Positions 51,889 to 61,212 of a DNA stretch of 64,000 nt are shown here, one piece after another. Source of the stretch: CALLPQ01 sp964479275 (lineage in GTDB: Bacteria > Pseudomonadota > Alphaproteobacteria > Caulobacterales > Parvularculaceae); NCBI GenBank assembly GCA_964479275.1, contig CAYZLR010000005.1, forward strand, positions 1 to 64,000, given 5' to 3'. Made by a program: the position numbers and the translations under genes. The notes beneath the pieces were generated by a model, which saw only the letters and a program-made list of their open reading frames with translations, was not told the origin of the DNA and searched no databases. Numbering within the stretch: position 1 is the stretch's first letter; every line of letters starts with the position of its first letter.

Positions 51889-52710
51889 GTGAACTCTCCA
51901 AAAATTCTTCTTGTTGGCGCGGGATCAATGGGCGGCGCCATGCTCAAAAGCTGGATTGCCCAAAGAGCAATATCCAAACAATCTATCATTCTGGATCCTA
52001 ATTTATCCCACGAAATTAAAGCGGGCGCTCTAGACTTTGGGCTCTCTATCTATGAGCGAGCGGAAGACGTACCTTCGCAAGAGGATATTCAATTTGTCAT
52101 CTTTGCTGTGAAACCACAAATTGCACCGCACGTATTATCCAGCTTTCAAAGATTTACAAAAAATGCTGTCTATGTCTCTATTATGGCGGGCTTGTCTATT
52201 ACGAATATCTCTCGCCATCTTGGCGGCGCAGATAAAATAGTTCGGATTATGCCGAATTTACCAGCTTCAATAGGACAGGGCATGAGCGGTGCTTTTGCTA
52301 CAGATGATGTCAGCGAACTAGAACGGAACCATTTAGAGGCTCTCTTGCAGGTAGCCGGAGAAACACTCTGGGTTCCAACTGAACAGGCAATTGATTTTGT
52401 GACGGCTGTGTCAGGGAGCGGTCCAGCGTATTTTTTTCTGTTAACTGAAGCCCTTGCGGCCGCAGGTGTTGAGCTTGGATTAAGCCCGCAAAATGCAGAA
52501 ATCCTGGCTCGTCAGACTGCAATCGGCGCGGGCGCTTTAATGCAAAAAGATCAACGTTCCGCATCACAACTACGCATTGCAGTTACCTCGCCAGGCGGCA
52601 CGACTGATGCAGCTTTGCAGGTTCTTGATAAACCAGAGGGTGGATTTCGAGAGCAGTTGAAATTGGCGGTCAAGCAGGCTGCAAATCGGGCACAAGAGCT
52701 TTCAAAATAA
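51889..52710 (+). CDS. proC: pyrroline-5-carboxylate reductase
   Basis: 273 residues from a GTG preceded by GAGGAG at 6 bases. The N-terminal NAD(P)-binding segment (Leu-Val-Gly-Ala-Gly-Ser-Met-Gly-Gly-Ala-Met), the Met-Pro-Asn-Leu-Pro-Ala segment and the C-terminal signature (Val-Thr-Ser-Pro-Gly-Gly-Thr-Thr-Asp-Ala-Ala-Leu) are intact. It catalyses the last step of proline synthesis. It is convergent with the histidine kinase gene, 66 bp away. Confidence 0.96.
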   Translation: MNSPKILLVGAGSMGGAMLKSWIAQRAISKQSIILDPNLSHEIKAGALDFGLSIYERAEDVPSQEDIQFVIFAVKPQIAPHVLSSFQRFTKNAVYVSIMAGLSITNISRHLGGADKIVRIMPNLPASIGQGMSGAFATDDVSELERNHLEALLQVAGETLWVPTEQAIDFVTAVSGSGPAYFFLLTEALAAAGVELGLSPQNAEILARQTAIGAGALMQKDQRSASQLRIAVTSPGGTTDAALQVLDKPEGGFREQLKLAVKQAANRAQELSK

Positions 52711-52776
52711 TGCGTTCTTGAGGCGATTTTGCGCTTAAAAAATAGTTCCTTTGAACAAGATCTCAATCAATATGCC

Positions 52777-54090
52777 TTATAAAGGGAGCCGTAATGTGGC
52801 CCGCAAGCCTCCTTGTGGTGCTCGCGCCAAGGTTACATCACCGCCATGACCGCGTGCGACATCGCGCACTAGAGAAAGGCCAAGCCCCACGCCCGATTGG
52901 TTTTGATTTCTTGCTGCATCCAATCTTGTGAACGGTTTGAATACATCTTCATAAAGTTCTGGCTGGATGCCTGGACCATCATCATCAATAATAATCTCAA
53001 TATGCCCTTCGATTAAAGCCGCGCTCAACCAGATATTATCCGCATGATGAATAGCATTATTAATCAGGTTTTCCAGTGCTCGTTTCACTGCAGTGCGTCT
53101 TAGCTCGACTTTTAAACCATAATCGGGCAAGCGAAAATGTATATCTTTATTCGCTCGCTTCATCTCGTCATTAATCTGTGTCAGCAACTCATGAATGCTC
53201 ACCAATTCAGTTTCTTCTTCTATCGATTGATTGCGCACAAAAGCGAGATATTCGTCGAGCATACGCTCCATCTCATCACCATCTTTGCGAATATCCGTGA
53301 TTTCTTTTGTCTGATCCAACATCGATAGCCCCAGCTTGAGTCGAGTGAGCGGGGTTCTAAGGTCATGTGAGACGGCGGATAACATGTCTGTGCGCTGACG
53401 AATATGGCGATTTATACGTTCCCTCATCGCCATAAACGCATATCCGGCGCGGCGAACTTCTGTTGCGCCAGAAGGGCGATAATCCGGGACATCACGCCCG
53501 CGCCCAAAAGCTTCGGCGGCATGGGCCAAGCGTAGAATGGATCGAATTTGATTGCGAAGAAATACGATGGCTATCCATCCAAGGAGCAACGTAACCCCGA
53601 TCATCCAGAGAACAAAAATCGGCCCTGTCGTGGCAAACACACGCTCGCGAAGAGGAAGAAATACGAGATATCCATCAGCCATTTGCACCCTGACTTCAAC
53701 GTAAGCCGGCCAGCTTGAAGTGTTAAACCAATACGCACGCTTTAGTCTCGCAGACAATTCTCGATCAAATGTGGAATTATAAACATTAAAAACTGATAAT
53801 CTGTCTTTTTCAGGAATAATTTTATCGGGTTCGAAACGAATAGAGAGTTGTAAATCTTGATTGGCTCGGTCAGATAGCCCGGTTTTTTCTTCTTCAGTCG
53901 AAGCTTCCGCATATTCTTGTGTGATAAAAGCAATTTGCCCAGCAACATTCGCGGATAAATTATCTGTAACCAGATCCCAATGACGATCAAAAAAGAAGTA
54001 GGTAATAAAAGCTTGCATTAAAAAGATCGGCAATATGACGATTAAAACCGTTCGCGCATAAAGGCTTTTGGGCATATATCGGCGTAACAT
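52777..54090 (-). CDS. EnvZ-like sensor histidine kinase
   Basis: 437 residues. Two membrane helices (about 13-34 and 155-178) enclose a periplasmic sensor of about 120 residues. A HAMP region is followed by the H-box Ala-Val-Ser-His-Asp-Leu-Arg-Thr-Pro-Leu-Thr-Arg-Leu (phospho-His near 240) and the HATPase_c N, G1 and G2 motifs (Asn-Leu-Ile-Asn-Asn-Ala, Asp-Asp-Asp-Gly-Pro-Gly-Ile, Gly-Val-Gly-Leu-Gly-Leu-Ser). It is paired with the OmpR-type regulator 4 bases upstream. The signal is unknown. Confidence 0.93.
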   Translation of the reverse strand: MLRRYMPKSLYARTVLIVILPIFLMQAFITYFFFDRHWDLVTDNLSANVAGQIAFITQEYAEASTEEEKTGLSDRANQDLQLSIRFEPDKIIPEKDRLSVFNVYNSTFDRELSARLKRAYWFNTSSWPAYVEVRVQMADGYLVFLPLRERVFATTGPIFVLWMIGVTLLLGWIAIVFLRNQIRSILRLAHAAEAFGRGRDVPDYRPSGATEVRRAGYAFMAMRERINRHIRQRTDMLSAVSHDLRTPLTRLKLGLSMLDQTKEITDIRKDGDEMERMLDEYLAFVRNQSIEEETELVSIHELLTQINDEMKRANKDIHFRLPDYGLKVELRRTAVKRALENLINNAIHHADNIWLSAALIEGHIEIIIDDDGPGIQPELYEDVFKPFTRLDAARNQNQSGVGLGLSLVRDVARGHGGDVTLARAPQGGLRATLRLPL

Positions 54091-54094
54091 AGAG

Positions 54095-54811
54095 TTAATC
54101 CGCCATCAGAGTATAGCCAATACCTCTAATCGTCTGGAGGTATATGGGGGTGCGAGGATCATCTTCAATTTTTTTGCGAAGCCTTGTTACCTGCACATCA
54201 ATGGAGCGCTCCAAAGCAGTTTTTGTTTGCATAGCGAGCGCCGATCGGGAGATAACGTCACCGGGTTTTTTAGAAAGTGCCCGCATTAAAGCCAGTTCGC
54301 TAGAAGTGAGTTTAATCAAATCACCATTTCGGCGTAACTCACCGCGCTCGGGTTCAAAACGGCAGGGGCCAAATGTGACTTCTTGACTTTTTTCGCGTTG
54401 AGGTTTTGAGCGCCTCAATAAAGCTGATACTCTGAGGAGAAGTTCTCTTTTTTCGAACGGCTTTGGGAGATAATCATCTGCTCCGCGTTCTAATCCTTCA
54501 ATGCGGTCTTCCGGTAACCCCCTTGCCGTCAAGAGCATGATTGGCACATTGGAAGCCGCACGCAATTTTTCAGTGAGATCAAAACCCGACTCTCCAGGCA
54601 TCATCACATCAATGATGAGGAGATCAAAATCAATAGTAGAAAGCAGTGTTCGAGCTTCCTTTGCATTACTTGCAGTACTGGTGCGATAACCTTCATCGCT
54701 TAAACATTTAGATAAAAGCTCTCTTATCCGATCGTCATCATCCACCACCAACAGGTGAGGGGCGTCTTCATCAATATGCTTTATATGGCTTTTAGGGTTA
54801 GGCAATGGCAA
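54095..54811 (-). CDS. OmpR-family response regulator
   Basis: 238 residues. The N-terminal receiver has the acidic pocket Val-Val-Asp-Asp-Asp-Asp, the phospho-Asp in Leu-Leu-Ile-Ile-Asp-Val-Met-Met-Pro and the Lys of Leu-Pro-Lys-Pro-Phe. A winged-helix domain follows (Leu-Thr-Ser-Ser-Glu-Leu-Ala-Leu-Met, Ser-Ile-Asp-Val-Gln-Val-Thr-Arg-Leu-Arg-Lys-Lys-Ile, Ile-Arg-Gly-Ile-Gly-Tyr). The kinase starts 4 bases after its stop. An EnvZ/OmpR- or PetR-type pair is likely; target genes cannot be seen. Confidence 0.94.
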   Translation of the reverse strand: MPLPNPKSHIKHIDEDAPHLLVVDDDDRIRELLSKCLSDEGYRTSTASNAKEARTLLSTIDFDLLIIDVMMPGESGFDLTEKLRAASNVPIMLLTARGLPEDRIEGLERGADDYLPKPFEKRELLLRVSALLRRSKPQREKSQEVTFGPCRFEPERGELRRNGDLIKLTSSELALMRALSKKPGDVISRSALAMQTKTALERSIDVQVTRLRKKIEDDPRTPIYLQTIRGIGYTLMAD

Positions 54812-54887
54812 ACCGCTTCATTTCTAGGGTGCGCGATTAGATTGATATCGCGCGGAGATGTTATGATGACTTATGGGGATTGCATGG

Positions 54888-55445
54888 TCATGCTTTCCTC
54901 AAAAACGCTACAGCGCGCAAAGTATAGTCCGCTCCGCTCCATAATGTAAGCATCACAGCAAACCAAAATACACCATTTGTAACAGGGAGAAAGTTGGCGC
55001 CTAACAAGGGTTTGCCGGAAATTGTTGCGGTTGAGAGAAGTAGAGAAAACGCAATCATTTGCAGTGTCGTCTTCCATTTTGCAATTTTGGTAACAGGCAA
55101 GCTCCCCCCTTGCATTACCACCGATTCGCGTAATCCGGTTACCATCACTTCGCGCATTAAAATAATAAGCGCACCAATGACATTAATACCGGATAAAATA
55201 TCACTATGCACCATAAGCAACAACGCAGCCGCGATCAGTAATTTATCAGCAAGGGGGTCCAGGGCGGCTCCCAGCACACTGACTTCGTTGCGGGCACGAG
55301 CAATATATCCATCTAAAAAGTCCGTAATGGAAGCGACCAGGAAAATGAACAAGGCAACGACCATGGCATGCGGGATTGGGAGAAAAAAGCATGCCGAAAA
55401 CGGGATAATCAAAACGAACCGTAAAAGAGTGAGAGCCATCGCCAT
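54888..55445 (-). CDS. pgsA: CDP-diacylglycerol-glycerol-3-phosphate 3-phosphatidyltransferase
   Basis: 185 residues, with five or so membrane helices. The CDP-alcohol phosphotransferase motif Asp-Gly-Xaa2-Ala-Arg-Xaa8-Gly-Xaa3-Asp-Xaa3-Asp is present as Asp-Gly-Tyr-Ile-Ala-Arg then Gly-Ala-Ala-Leu-Asp-Pro-Leu-Ala-Asp. It makes phosphatidylglycerol phosphate in the inner membrane. It lies between prs and the two-component pair on the same strand. Confidence 0.95.
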   Translation of the reverse strand: MAMALTLLRFVLIIPFSACFFLPIPHAMVVALFIFLVASITDFLDGYIARARNEVSVLGAALDPLADKLLIAAALLLMVHSDILSGINVIGALIILMREVMVTGLRESVVMQGGSLPVTKIAKWKTTLQMIAFSLLLSTATISGKPLLGANFLPVTNGVFWFAVMLTLWSGADYTLRAVAFLRKA

Positions 55446-55600
55446 AATTTCAAACCCTTTTGTTCCAGAGCGGCAAGAATGATACAGATAGTCTGTTTAA
55501 AGCACCTCTCTCCATAAAATGGAGTCACGGAGGTACGTTCAGTTATTGTTTTCTCGCATTTGCGGACGATCAACTGGCAGCCACTTGATCTGGTAATGCT

Positions 55601-56545
55601 TTAATTAAATAGACTAGACACTGATTCTTCGTTGGCAATACGCCGAATGGCTTCTGCCAATAAGTTTGAAATCGGGGCTCTTGTAATTTTTGAACAATTT
55701 GCGACGGCTTCGGTCTCACCAATGGAATCAGTTGTGACCAACCGGGATAAACTTCCGGCATTGGATATCTTTTCGACGGCATTTCCTGATAATACACCAT
55801 GGGTGACAAAGGCAGAGACACTTTTTGCCCCTTGTTTCATCAACTCATCTGCTGCATTGCACAATGTGCCGCCACTATCAACAATATCATCAAATAAAAT
55901 GCAGTGTCGACCAGAGACCTCCCCAATAATGTTCATGACTTCCGAAACACCGGCTTTTTCGCGGCGTTTATCCACGATTGCGAGCGGTCGATCATCAACA
56001 CGTTTTGCAAGCGCTCTTGCGCGCACGACGCCGCCAACGTCTGGAGAAACTATCATTACATCGTCTAAATCACCGGAAAAGCTTCGTCTGATTTCTTCCT
56101 CAAAGACTTTTACCGCAAATAAGTTATCGGTCGGAATGTCGAAAAACCCCTGAATTTGCCCCGCATGGAGGTCAACTGTGAGCACTCTGTCTGCACCGGC
56201 TGTCGTAATGAGATTTGCCACAAGTTTTGCTGATATCGGGGTGCGGGGGCCCGCTTTGCGGTCTTGGCGCGCATAGCCAAAATAGGGGATAACTGCCGTA
56301 ATTCGACTGGCTGATGCTCTGGTAAGTGCATCAATCATTATCAGCAATTCCATCAAATTGTCATTGGCGGGGTTCGAAGTTGATTGTATGACGAAAACGT
56401 CCTCGCCGCGCACATTTTCCTCTATCTCAACAAATACTTCCCCATCCTTAAAGGTTTTAATCTGCGCTCTACAGAGTTTGGTGGAAAGTTTATTGCCAAT
56501 ATCCTGGCTCAGATTTAAGTTTGAATTGCCAGTCAGTAATTTCAT
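55601..56545 (-). CDS. prs: ribose-phosphate pyrophosphokinase
   Basis: 314 residues from the ATG at 56545, preferred over one 39 bases upstream because GAGG lies just before it and family members begin Met-Lys-Leu-Xaa-Xaa-Gly-Asn-Ser-Asn. The substrate-binding Ile-Pro-Tyr-Phe-Gly-Tyr-Ala-Arg-Gln-Asp-Arg-Lys, Asp-Leu-His-Ala-Gly-Gln-Ile-Gln-Gly-Phe-Phe and the PRPP loop Phe-Asp-Asp-Ile-Val-Asp-Ser-Gly-Gly-Thr are present. It makes PRPP for nucleotide, His and Trp synthesis. Confidence 0.97.
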   Translation of the reverse strand: MKLLTGNSNLNLSQDIGNKLSTKLCRAQIKTFKDGEVFVEIEENVRGEDVFVIQSTSNPANDNLMELLIMIDALTRASASRITAVIPYFGYARQDRKAGPRTPISAKLVANLITTAGADRVLTVDLHAGQIQGFFDIPTDNLFAVKVFEEEIRRSFSGDLDDVMIVSPDVGGVVRARALAKRVDDRPLAIVDKRREKAGVSEVMNIIGEVSGRHCILFDDIVDSGGTLCNAADELMKQGAKSVSAFVTHGVLSGNAVEKISNAGSLSRLVTTDSIGETEAVANCSKITRAPISNLLAEAIRRIANEESVSSLFN

Positions 56546-56683
56546 ATCGGCCCTCATAATCTTGGGGAGATGGCTTGTATTCATTTTGATCGATAATCAA
56601 TGAATATCTTGTCTTTATGTGCGGTTTCATGACGATTTTTTAACCAATTGGCAAGGGCAAAATCCATCTGTGGAAACTTCTCA

Positions 56684-57970
56684 TTATTTTTTTAGCATTC
56701 TGCCCGCGCCAATCACATCCGTGCCATATTTTTCCCGGATCTTATCAATTGCACTCTCGCGGGCGATCAGCCTTGCGCGATCCGAGTCAAAAAAATCGAC
56801 CTGTGGTGTTTGTAAATCTGATGATGATAATTCTGTATAACCGATGCCGATGAGCCGAAATTTACGCTGTGGGTCCCGTTCAATTTCTTTTTTTAAGAGC
56901 ATGCGGCCTTCATCGAAAATTGTGCGTGCCATGTTTCCGGCGACATCAAGAGTAATGCGACGTGTCAAAGTTTGAAACTTATTAGTTTTTAGCTTCACAG
57001 TCACAACGCGCCCGTAAAACTTTTTCTGTTTCATCCGTGCCGATACTTTTTCACTCAATTTCCATAATATATCTTCCAGGGATTCATAGTCCCCAATATC
57101 ATCTGAAAATGTTGTTTCAGATGATACGCTCTTGGTTTTTGAGTGAGGGATGACCGGACGAGAATCTTCACCAAATGCCAGTCGTGAGAGACGCAAGCCA
57201 GTCTCTCCGTAACGTTCAACTAAGGTGCGTGGATCGATATTTTGAAGTTGCTGAATGGTTTTCAAACCATCGCTGGCCAGCTTATCGGCCGTTTTTTTAC
57301 CCACCCCCCAAATCAAACGAATTTCCTGTCTCGCCAAAAATGATTGCGTTTCTTCGCGCCCAATAACAAAAAACCCGGACGGTTTATCTTGATCGGAGGA
57401 AATTTTTGCGAGAAATTTATTATGGCTCAACCCCACCGAAACAGTAACACCAATTTCTTTTTTAATTTGGTTTTGAAGTCTTGCCATTGTCATTGCGGGC
57501 GGATCTCCATGGACCTTTTGCGTCCCCGAGAGATCCATAAAGGCCTCATCGATTGACACAGGTTCGACTAGAGGGGTCAAATTACGCATCATTTCACGGA
57601 TTTGCTGCCCTGCCTTTGAGTATTTTTCGAAATTGGGTTTAACAACAATCGCATTTGGACAAGCTTTTAAAGCTTTAAACATAGGCATTGCCGAGTGAAC
57701 ACCGTAAGTTCTTGCGATGTAACAACAGGTGGATACAACACCGCGACGCCCCCCTCCGACAATCACGGGGTGATGTTCCAACTTTGGGTCATCCCGTTTC
57801 TCAATCGCGGCAAAGAACGAATCACAATCCAAATGAGCAATATTGAGCGAAAATAACTCTTTATGGGCGATGATTCGAGAGGATTGGCAGATTTCACACC
57901 GAGAATGCTCAAAATCAACGATTTTGAGACAGTTTCTGCAAAATGCATTTATGTTATTGATAACAGTCAC
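56684..57970 (-). CDS. dinB: DNA polymerase IV with N-terminal zinc knuckle
   Basis: 428 residues, longer than E. coli DinB. Residues 1-30 carry Cys-Xaa2-Cys (11, 14) and Cys-Xaa2-Cys (25, 28), a putative zinc ribbon seen in alphaproteobacterial DinB. The polymerase core begins at Ile-Ala-His-Leu-Asp-Cys-Asp-Ser-Phe-Phe-Ala with the catalytic Asp, and Ser-Ile-Asp-Glu-Ala-Phe gives the second acidic pair. The little-finger domain closes the protein, followed by a C-terminal tail. It performs error-prone translesion synthesis. Confidence 0.95.
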   Translation of the reverse strand: MTVINNINAFCRNCLKIVDFEHSRCEICQSSRIIAHKELFSLNIAHLDCDSFFAAIEKRDDPKLEHHPVIVGGGRRGVVSTCCYIARTYGVHSAMPMFKALKACPNAIVVKPNFEKYSKAGQQIREMMRNLTPLVEPVSIDEAFMDLSGTQKVHGDPPAMTMARLQNQIKKEIGVTVSVGLSHNKFLAKISSDQDKPSGFFVIGREETQSFLARQEIRLIWGVGKKTADKLASDGLKTIQQLQNIDPRTLVERYGETGLRLSRLAFGEDSRPVIPHSKTKSVSSETTFSDDIGDYESLEDILWKLSEKVSARMKQKKFYGRVVTVKLKTNKFQTLTRRITLDVAGNMARTIFDEGRMLLKKEIERDPQRKFRLIGIGYTELSSSDLQTPQVDFFDSDRARLIARESAIDKIREKYGTDVIGAGRMLKK

Positions 57971-58025
57971 TTATGTCGTTTTTTTGTGTTCGTGTTGGTT
58001 GTTTTTTCGTTTCATCTGATTGAAG

Positions 58026-58040
58026 TTAAATAATCGATAA
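58026..58040 (+). promoter_or_regulatory. possible CtrA box upstream of divK
   Basis: TTAA (58026-58029), seven bases, then ATAA (58037-58040). This is one mismatch from the CtrA half-site pair TTAA-N7-TTAA. It is about 100 bp upstream of the divK start. AT-rich DNA produces such matches by chance, so confidence is low. Confidence 0.3.
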
Positions 58041-58136
58041 TACCTTCGCGCCATACTTGCCATGACAACCCTTTAGTTATTCTTGGTGATTGGATATATC
58101 TTAATGTCTGCAATGGAGAAAATCGACCTGTCTTCC

Positions 58137-58502
58137 ATGACGAAAACAGTCCTGATTGTAGAAGATAACGAACTGAACATGAAACTGTTTCATGATCTGC
58201 TCGATGCGCATGGTTATGGCGTTTTGCAAGCCGTCAACGCTGATGAAGCAATGGCATTGGCACGTGAACACATACCAGATCTCATTTTAATGGATATTCA
58301 ACTCCCGGAAGTATCAGGGTTAGAAGTCACGAAATGGATCAAGGAAGACAAAGAGCTGGCTAATATTCCAATTATTGCGGTGACAGCTTTCGCCATGAAA
58401 GGTGATGAAGAGCGCATCCGGGCGGGAGGATGCGAAGATTATGTTGCAAAACCTATCTCAGTTGTCTCTTTTGTTGACAAAGTAAAAAGATATCTCGGTT
58501 AA
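58137..58502 (+). CDS. divK: DivK, single-domain response regulator
   Basis: 121 residues from the ATG at 58137, chosen because Caulobacter DivK starts Met-Thr-Lys and this places the phospho-Asp at position 53 (Ile-Leu-Met-Asp-Ile-Gln-Leu-Pro-Glu). In-frame ATGs at 58104 and 58113 are possible, and none has a strong ribosome binding site. It is a lone receiver with Ile-Val-Glu-Asp-Asn-Glu-Leu-Asn-Met-Lys-Leu-Phe-His-Asp-Leu-Leu, nearly identical to DivK. It controls the DivL-CckA-CtrA pathway with the kinases DivJ and PleC. pleD follows after 48 bp, as in Caulobacter. Confidence 0.93.
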   Translation: MTKTVLIVEDNELNMKLFHDLLDAHGYGVLQAVNADEAMALAREHIPDLILMDIQLPEVSGLEVTKWIKEDKELANIPIIAVTAFAMKGDEERIRAGGCEDYVAKPISVVSFVDKVKRYLG

Positions 58503-58550
58503 ACTGTATAACCGATAGTAATAGAAACCGTTTAACCGTATGGGGATTTT

Positions 58551-59927
58551 ATGACGGCACGCGTATTGGTCGTCGACGATCTAGAACCAAATGTAAAACT
58601 GCTTGAAGCGAAACTAAGAGCAGAATATTTTGATGTGATCGGCGTCTTTTCAGGACAAGAGGCAATTGAGACAGCGAAAGCTGAACAGCCTGATATTATT
58701 TTATTAGACGTGATGATGCCTGGAATGGATGGGTTTGAAACCTGCCGTGCTCTAAAGGCAACGCCAGAAACCATGCATATTCCAGTTGTCATGGTGACAG
58801 CGCTAGATCAGCAATCAGAACGTATATCTGGTCTTGAGGCGGGTGCGGATGATTTTTTAACAAAACCAGTGAATGATATTGCTCTTTTTGCACGGGTACG
58901 CTCCTTAACCCGTTTGAAAATGATGACCGATGAATTACGAATGCGTCATTCGACCAGCAAAGGTCTCGGTGTTATAGAAAACATCGATTATGCTGATGAG
59001 AGTGAAATGTCGCGGCGTGTTCTTATCATGGATGACCGGCAAGATCATATCGAGCGCATAAAAAACATCCTGGGCGAGCAATATCAAATTTCTGCGGAAC
59101 TTGATCATGAAGTTGCGTTATCACGCGCACGGTCTTCTGATTTTGATCTAATCATTATTAATCTTTCAATCGAGTCGACGGATCCGTTGCGTTTATGCTC
59201 TACTTTGCGTTCTTTTGAAGAAACACGGATGACGCCCATTTTGACGATTGTCCGTGAGGGCGACACCAGAAAACTCGTGCGTGCACTTGATATTGGCGTT
59301 AATGATTATGTGACGCGACCAATTTCTCAAGATGAATTAACGGCGCGGGTCACCACGCAACTCAGGCGCAACCATAATCTTGCGCAATTGCGAAATTCCT
59401 TCCAGGCAAGTCTGGAAATGGCGGTTACGGATCAATTGACAGGCCTTTATAATCGACGCTATTTGGCCAGCCATTTATCGGCAATGTTCGATCGCGCCTA
59501 TTGGACAGGGCGTTCTTTATCTGTATTAATTTTAGATATTGATCACTTCAAACGCATCAACGACACTTATGGTCACGATGTCGGTGATAAGGTTATTCAA
59601 ACTTTTGCCGAACGCATCACAGGCGCTATTCGTGGAATTGATTTGGCTTGCCGTTACGGCGGTGAAGAATTTTTGGTTGCGATGCCAGATACAGATATTA
59701 ATTTTGCCAATGTTGTTGCAGAGAGATTACGCGAGGATATTGCCGGCGAAAAGATTACTTTAAATCAAGGGCGTGATGTTGTTGAAGTTACGGTGTCTAT
59801 CGGCATAGCGTCTACAGATTATGGCACTGATGTAGATACGGCACAAAAACTTATCAAACGCGCAGATGAAGCCCTGTATCAAGCGAAAGAAACCGGGCGT
59901 AACAAAGTTATTCTCTCTGCTGCTTAA
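58551..59927 (+). CDS. pleD: PleD, response-regulator diguanylate cyclase
   Basis: 458 residues. Receiver 1 has the phospho-Asp at 53 (Leu-Leu-Asp-Val-Met-Met-Pro-Gly-Met-Asp-Gly). Receiver 2 (about 158-280) has Ile-Ile-Ile-Asn at the corresponding place, so it is an adaptor without a phosphorylation site, as in Caulobacter PleD. The GGDEF domain has Gly-Gly-Glu-Glu-Phe at about 370-374 and an inhibitory Arg-Gly-Ile-Asp site five residues before it. It makes cyclic di-GMP for the swarmer-to-stalked transition. The gene overlaps the convergent oxidoreductase by 4 bases. Confidence 0.96.
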   Translation: MTARVLVVDDLEPNVKLLEAKLRAEYFDVIGVFSGQEAIETAKAEQPDIILLDVMMPGMDGFETCRALKATPETMHIPVVMVTALDQQSERISGLEAGADDFLTKPVNDIALFARVRSLTRLKMMTDELRMRHSTSKGLGVIENIDYADESEMSRRVLIMDDRQDHIERIKNILGEQYQISAELDHEVALSRARSSDFDLIIINLSIESTDPLRLCSTLRSFEETRMTPILTIVREGDTRKLVRALDIGVNDYVTRPISQDELTARVTTQLRRNHNLAQLRNSFQASLEMAVTDQLTGLYNRRYLASHLSAMFDRAYWTGRSLSVLILDIDHFKRINDTYGHDVGDKVIQTFAERITGAIRGIDLACRYGGEEFLVAMPDTDINFANVVAERLREDIAGEKITLNQGRDVVEVTVSIGIASTDYGTDVDTAQKLIKRADEALYQAKETGRNKVILSAA

Positions 59928-60922
59928 GGTATCAACAAAATTTTTCCTTTGTGCTCGCCGCTTTCCATCAATTGATGAGCCTTTGAGGCCTCTTCCAAAG
60001 AAAATTTTCTATCTGTCATCGCATCAATTTTACCGGACTCAAGTAAAGGCCAAATGGCACTTTGAACAGCTTTGACCAATCGCGTTTTTTCAGCAAGACT
60101 TCTTGCGCGTAAAGTTGATCCCGTGAGCGTTAATCGTTTTTGCATAATCGAGAGAATATTGATTTCCGCCTTTATACCACGCAAAAACGCAATTGAGACA
60201 TGACGTCCACCGGGTCTGAGGCAAGCTAAATTCTTTTCAACAAAATCACCTCCCGTCATATCCAGCACAACATCAACGCCGCCATTTTTTTTATCGGTGA
60301 TATGTTTGACCCAGTCATCATCATTGTAATGGTAAATGGCTTTCAAATCGTATGGTTTCAAAGAGGTTTTTTTTTCAAGGCTGCCCACTGTCGCAATCAC
60401 GTCTGCACCCCATGCTTTGGCCATGGTGATTGCACTCATCCCTATGCCGCTGGTACCCCCATGAACCAATAAGGTTTCTCCAGCTTTTAGGGCGCCATCT
60501 TCGAAGACATTCGCCCAGACGGTGATCATCGTTTCCGGAAATCCGGCGCAATCAATAACGTCAATGCCATATGGAATGCTCATGCAAAGTCCTGCATTAG
60601 CAACCGCATAGTCTGCATAACCGCCGCCCGGTAGGAGGGCGCATACTTGATTCCCTATCTTTAGGGTTGCAACATCGCTGCCCACGGCAATGATGGTGCC
60701 TGAAACTTCGAGTCCGGGTAAGTCGCTGGCGCCTTCTGGCGGGGGATAGTGTCCCATCCGTTGCAAAATATCCGGTCTATTGACCCCGGCGGCGGCAACC
60801 TTGATTAAGACTTCGTCGCAAGCGGGTACCGGACAGGGGCGTTGAGTCAGTTGTAAGTTTTCCGGTCCGCCTGGCTTAGAAATTTCTATAGCGCGTATAA
60901 ATTCGGGGGGAGTGGTGTGCAA
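59924..60922 (-). CDS. NAD(P)H quinone oxidoreductase, PIG3/zeta-crystallin type
   Basis: 332 residues beginning with TTG (AGGA lies a few bases upstream). It is a medium-chain dehydrogenase/reductase without zinc ligands: an N-terminal GroES-like domain (Val-Asn-Arg-Pro-Asp-Ile-Leu-Gln-Arg-Met-Gly-His-Tyr-Pro-Pro-Pro) and a Rossmann domain (Val-His-Gly-Gly-Thr-Ser-Gly-Ile-Gly-Met). The Tyr-Pro-Pro-Pro-Glu-Gly-Ala-Ser motif points to the PIG3 (TP53I3-like) quinone reductase subgroup. It is divergent from the DUF1192 gene. Confidence 0.9.
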   Translation of the reverse strand: MHTTPPEFIRAIEISKPGGPENLQLTQRPCPVPACDEVLIKVAAAGVNRPDILQRMGHYPPPEGASDLPGLEVSGTIIAVGSDVATLKIGNQVCALLPGGGYADYAVANAGLCMSIPYGIDVIDCAGFPETMITVWANVFEDGALKAGETLLVHGGTSGIGMSAITMAKAWGADVIATVGSLEKKTSLKPYDLKAIYHYNDDDWVKHITDKKNGGVDVVLDMTGGDFVEKNLACLRPGGRHVSIAFLRGIKAEINILSIMQKRLTLTGSTLRARSLAEKTRLVKAVQSAIWPLLESGKIDAMTDRKFSLEEASKAHQLMESGEHKGKILLIP

Positions 60923-61008
60923 AGGATATCCTTCCAGATTCCGTTGTTGATATTGAAAATGACGGTTATAAATATCAAACTCTGTTCAGGTTTAAAAGGA
61001 GTTCTCTC

Positions 61009-61203
61009 ATGGACGATGAAATCAGCATTGGAAAAGAAGATCATGCTCTTGGCTATCTGGCAAAGCAGGATCTATATGATTTATCAATTGATGATTTAAA
61101 GGAACGCATTGAAAATATGCAGCAAGAGATAAAGCGCTGTGAGACTTTGATTGAAAAACGCGGATCCTCCATCGCTGCGGCAGAAAGTTTGTTTAAAACC
61201 TAA
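61009..61203 (+). CDS. DUF1192 family protein
   Basis: 64 residues. Leu-Tyr-Asp-Leu-Ser-Ile-Asp-Asp-Leu-Lys-Glu-Arg-Ile followed by a short coiled coil and Arg-Gly-Ser-Ser-Ile-Ala-Ala-Ala-Glu-Ser-Leu-Phe matches DUF1192, a small alphaproteobacterial family of unknown function. AAGGAG lies 8 bases before the ATG. It is soluble, and probably acts through its coiled coil. Confidence 0.9.
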   Translation: MDDEISIGKEDHALGYLAKQDLYDLSIDDLKERIENMQQEIKRCETLIEKRGSSIAAAESLFKT

Positions 61204-61212
61204 ATTACATTC

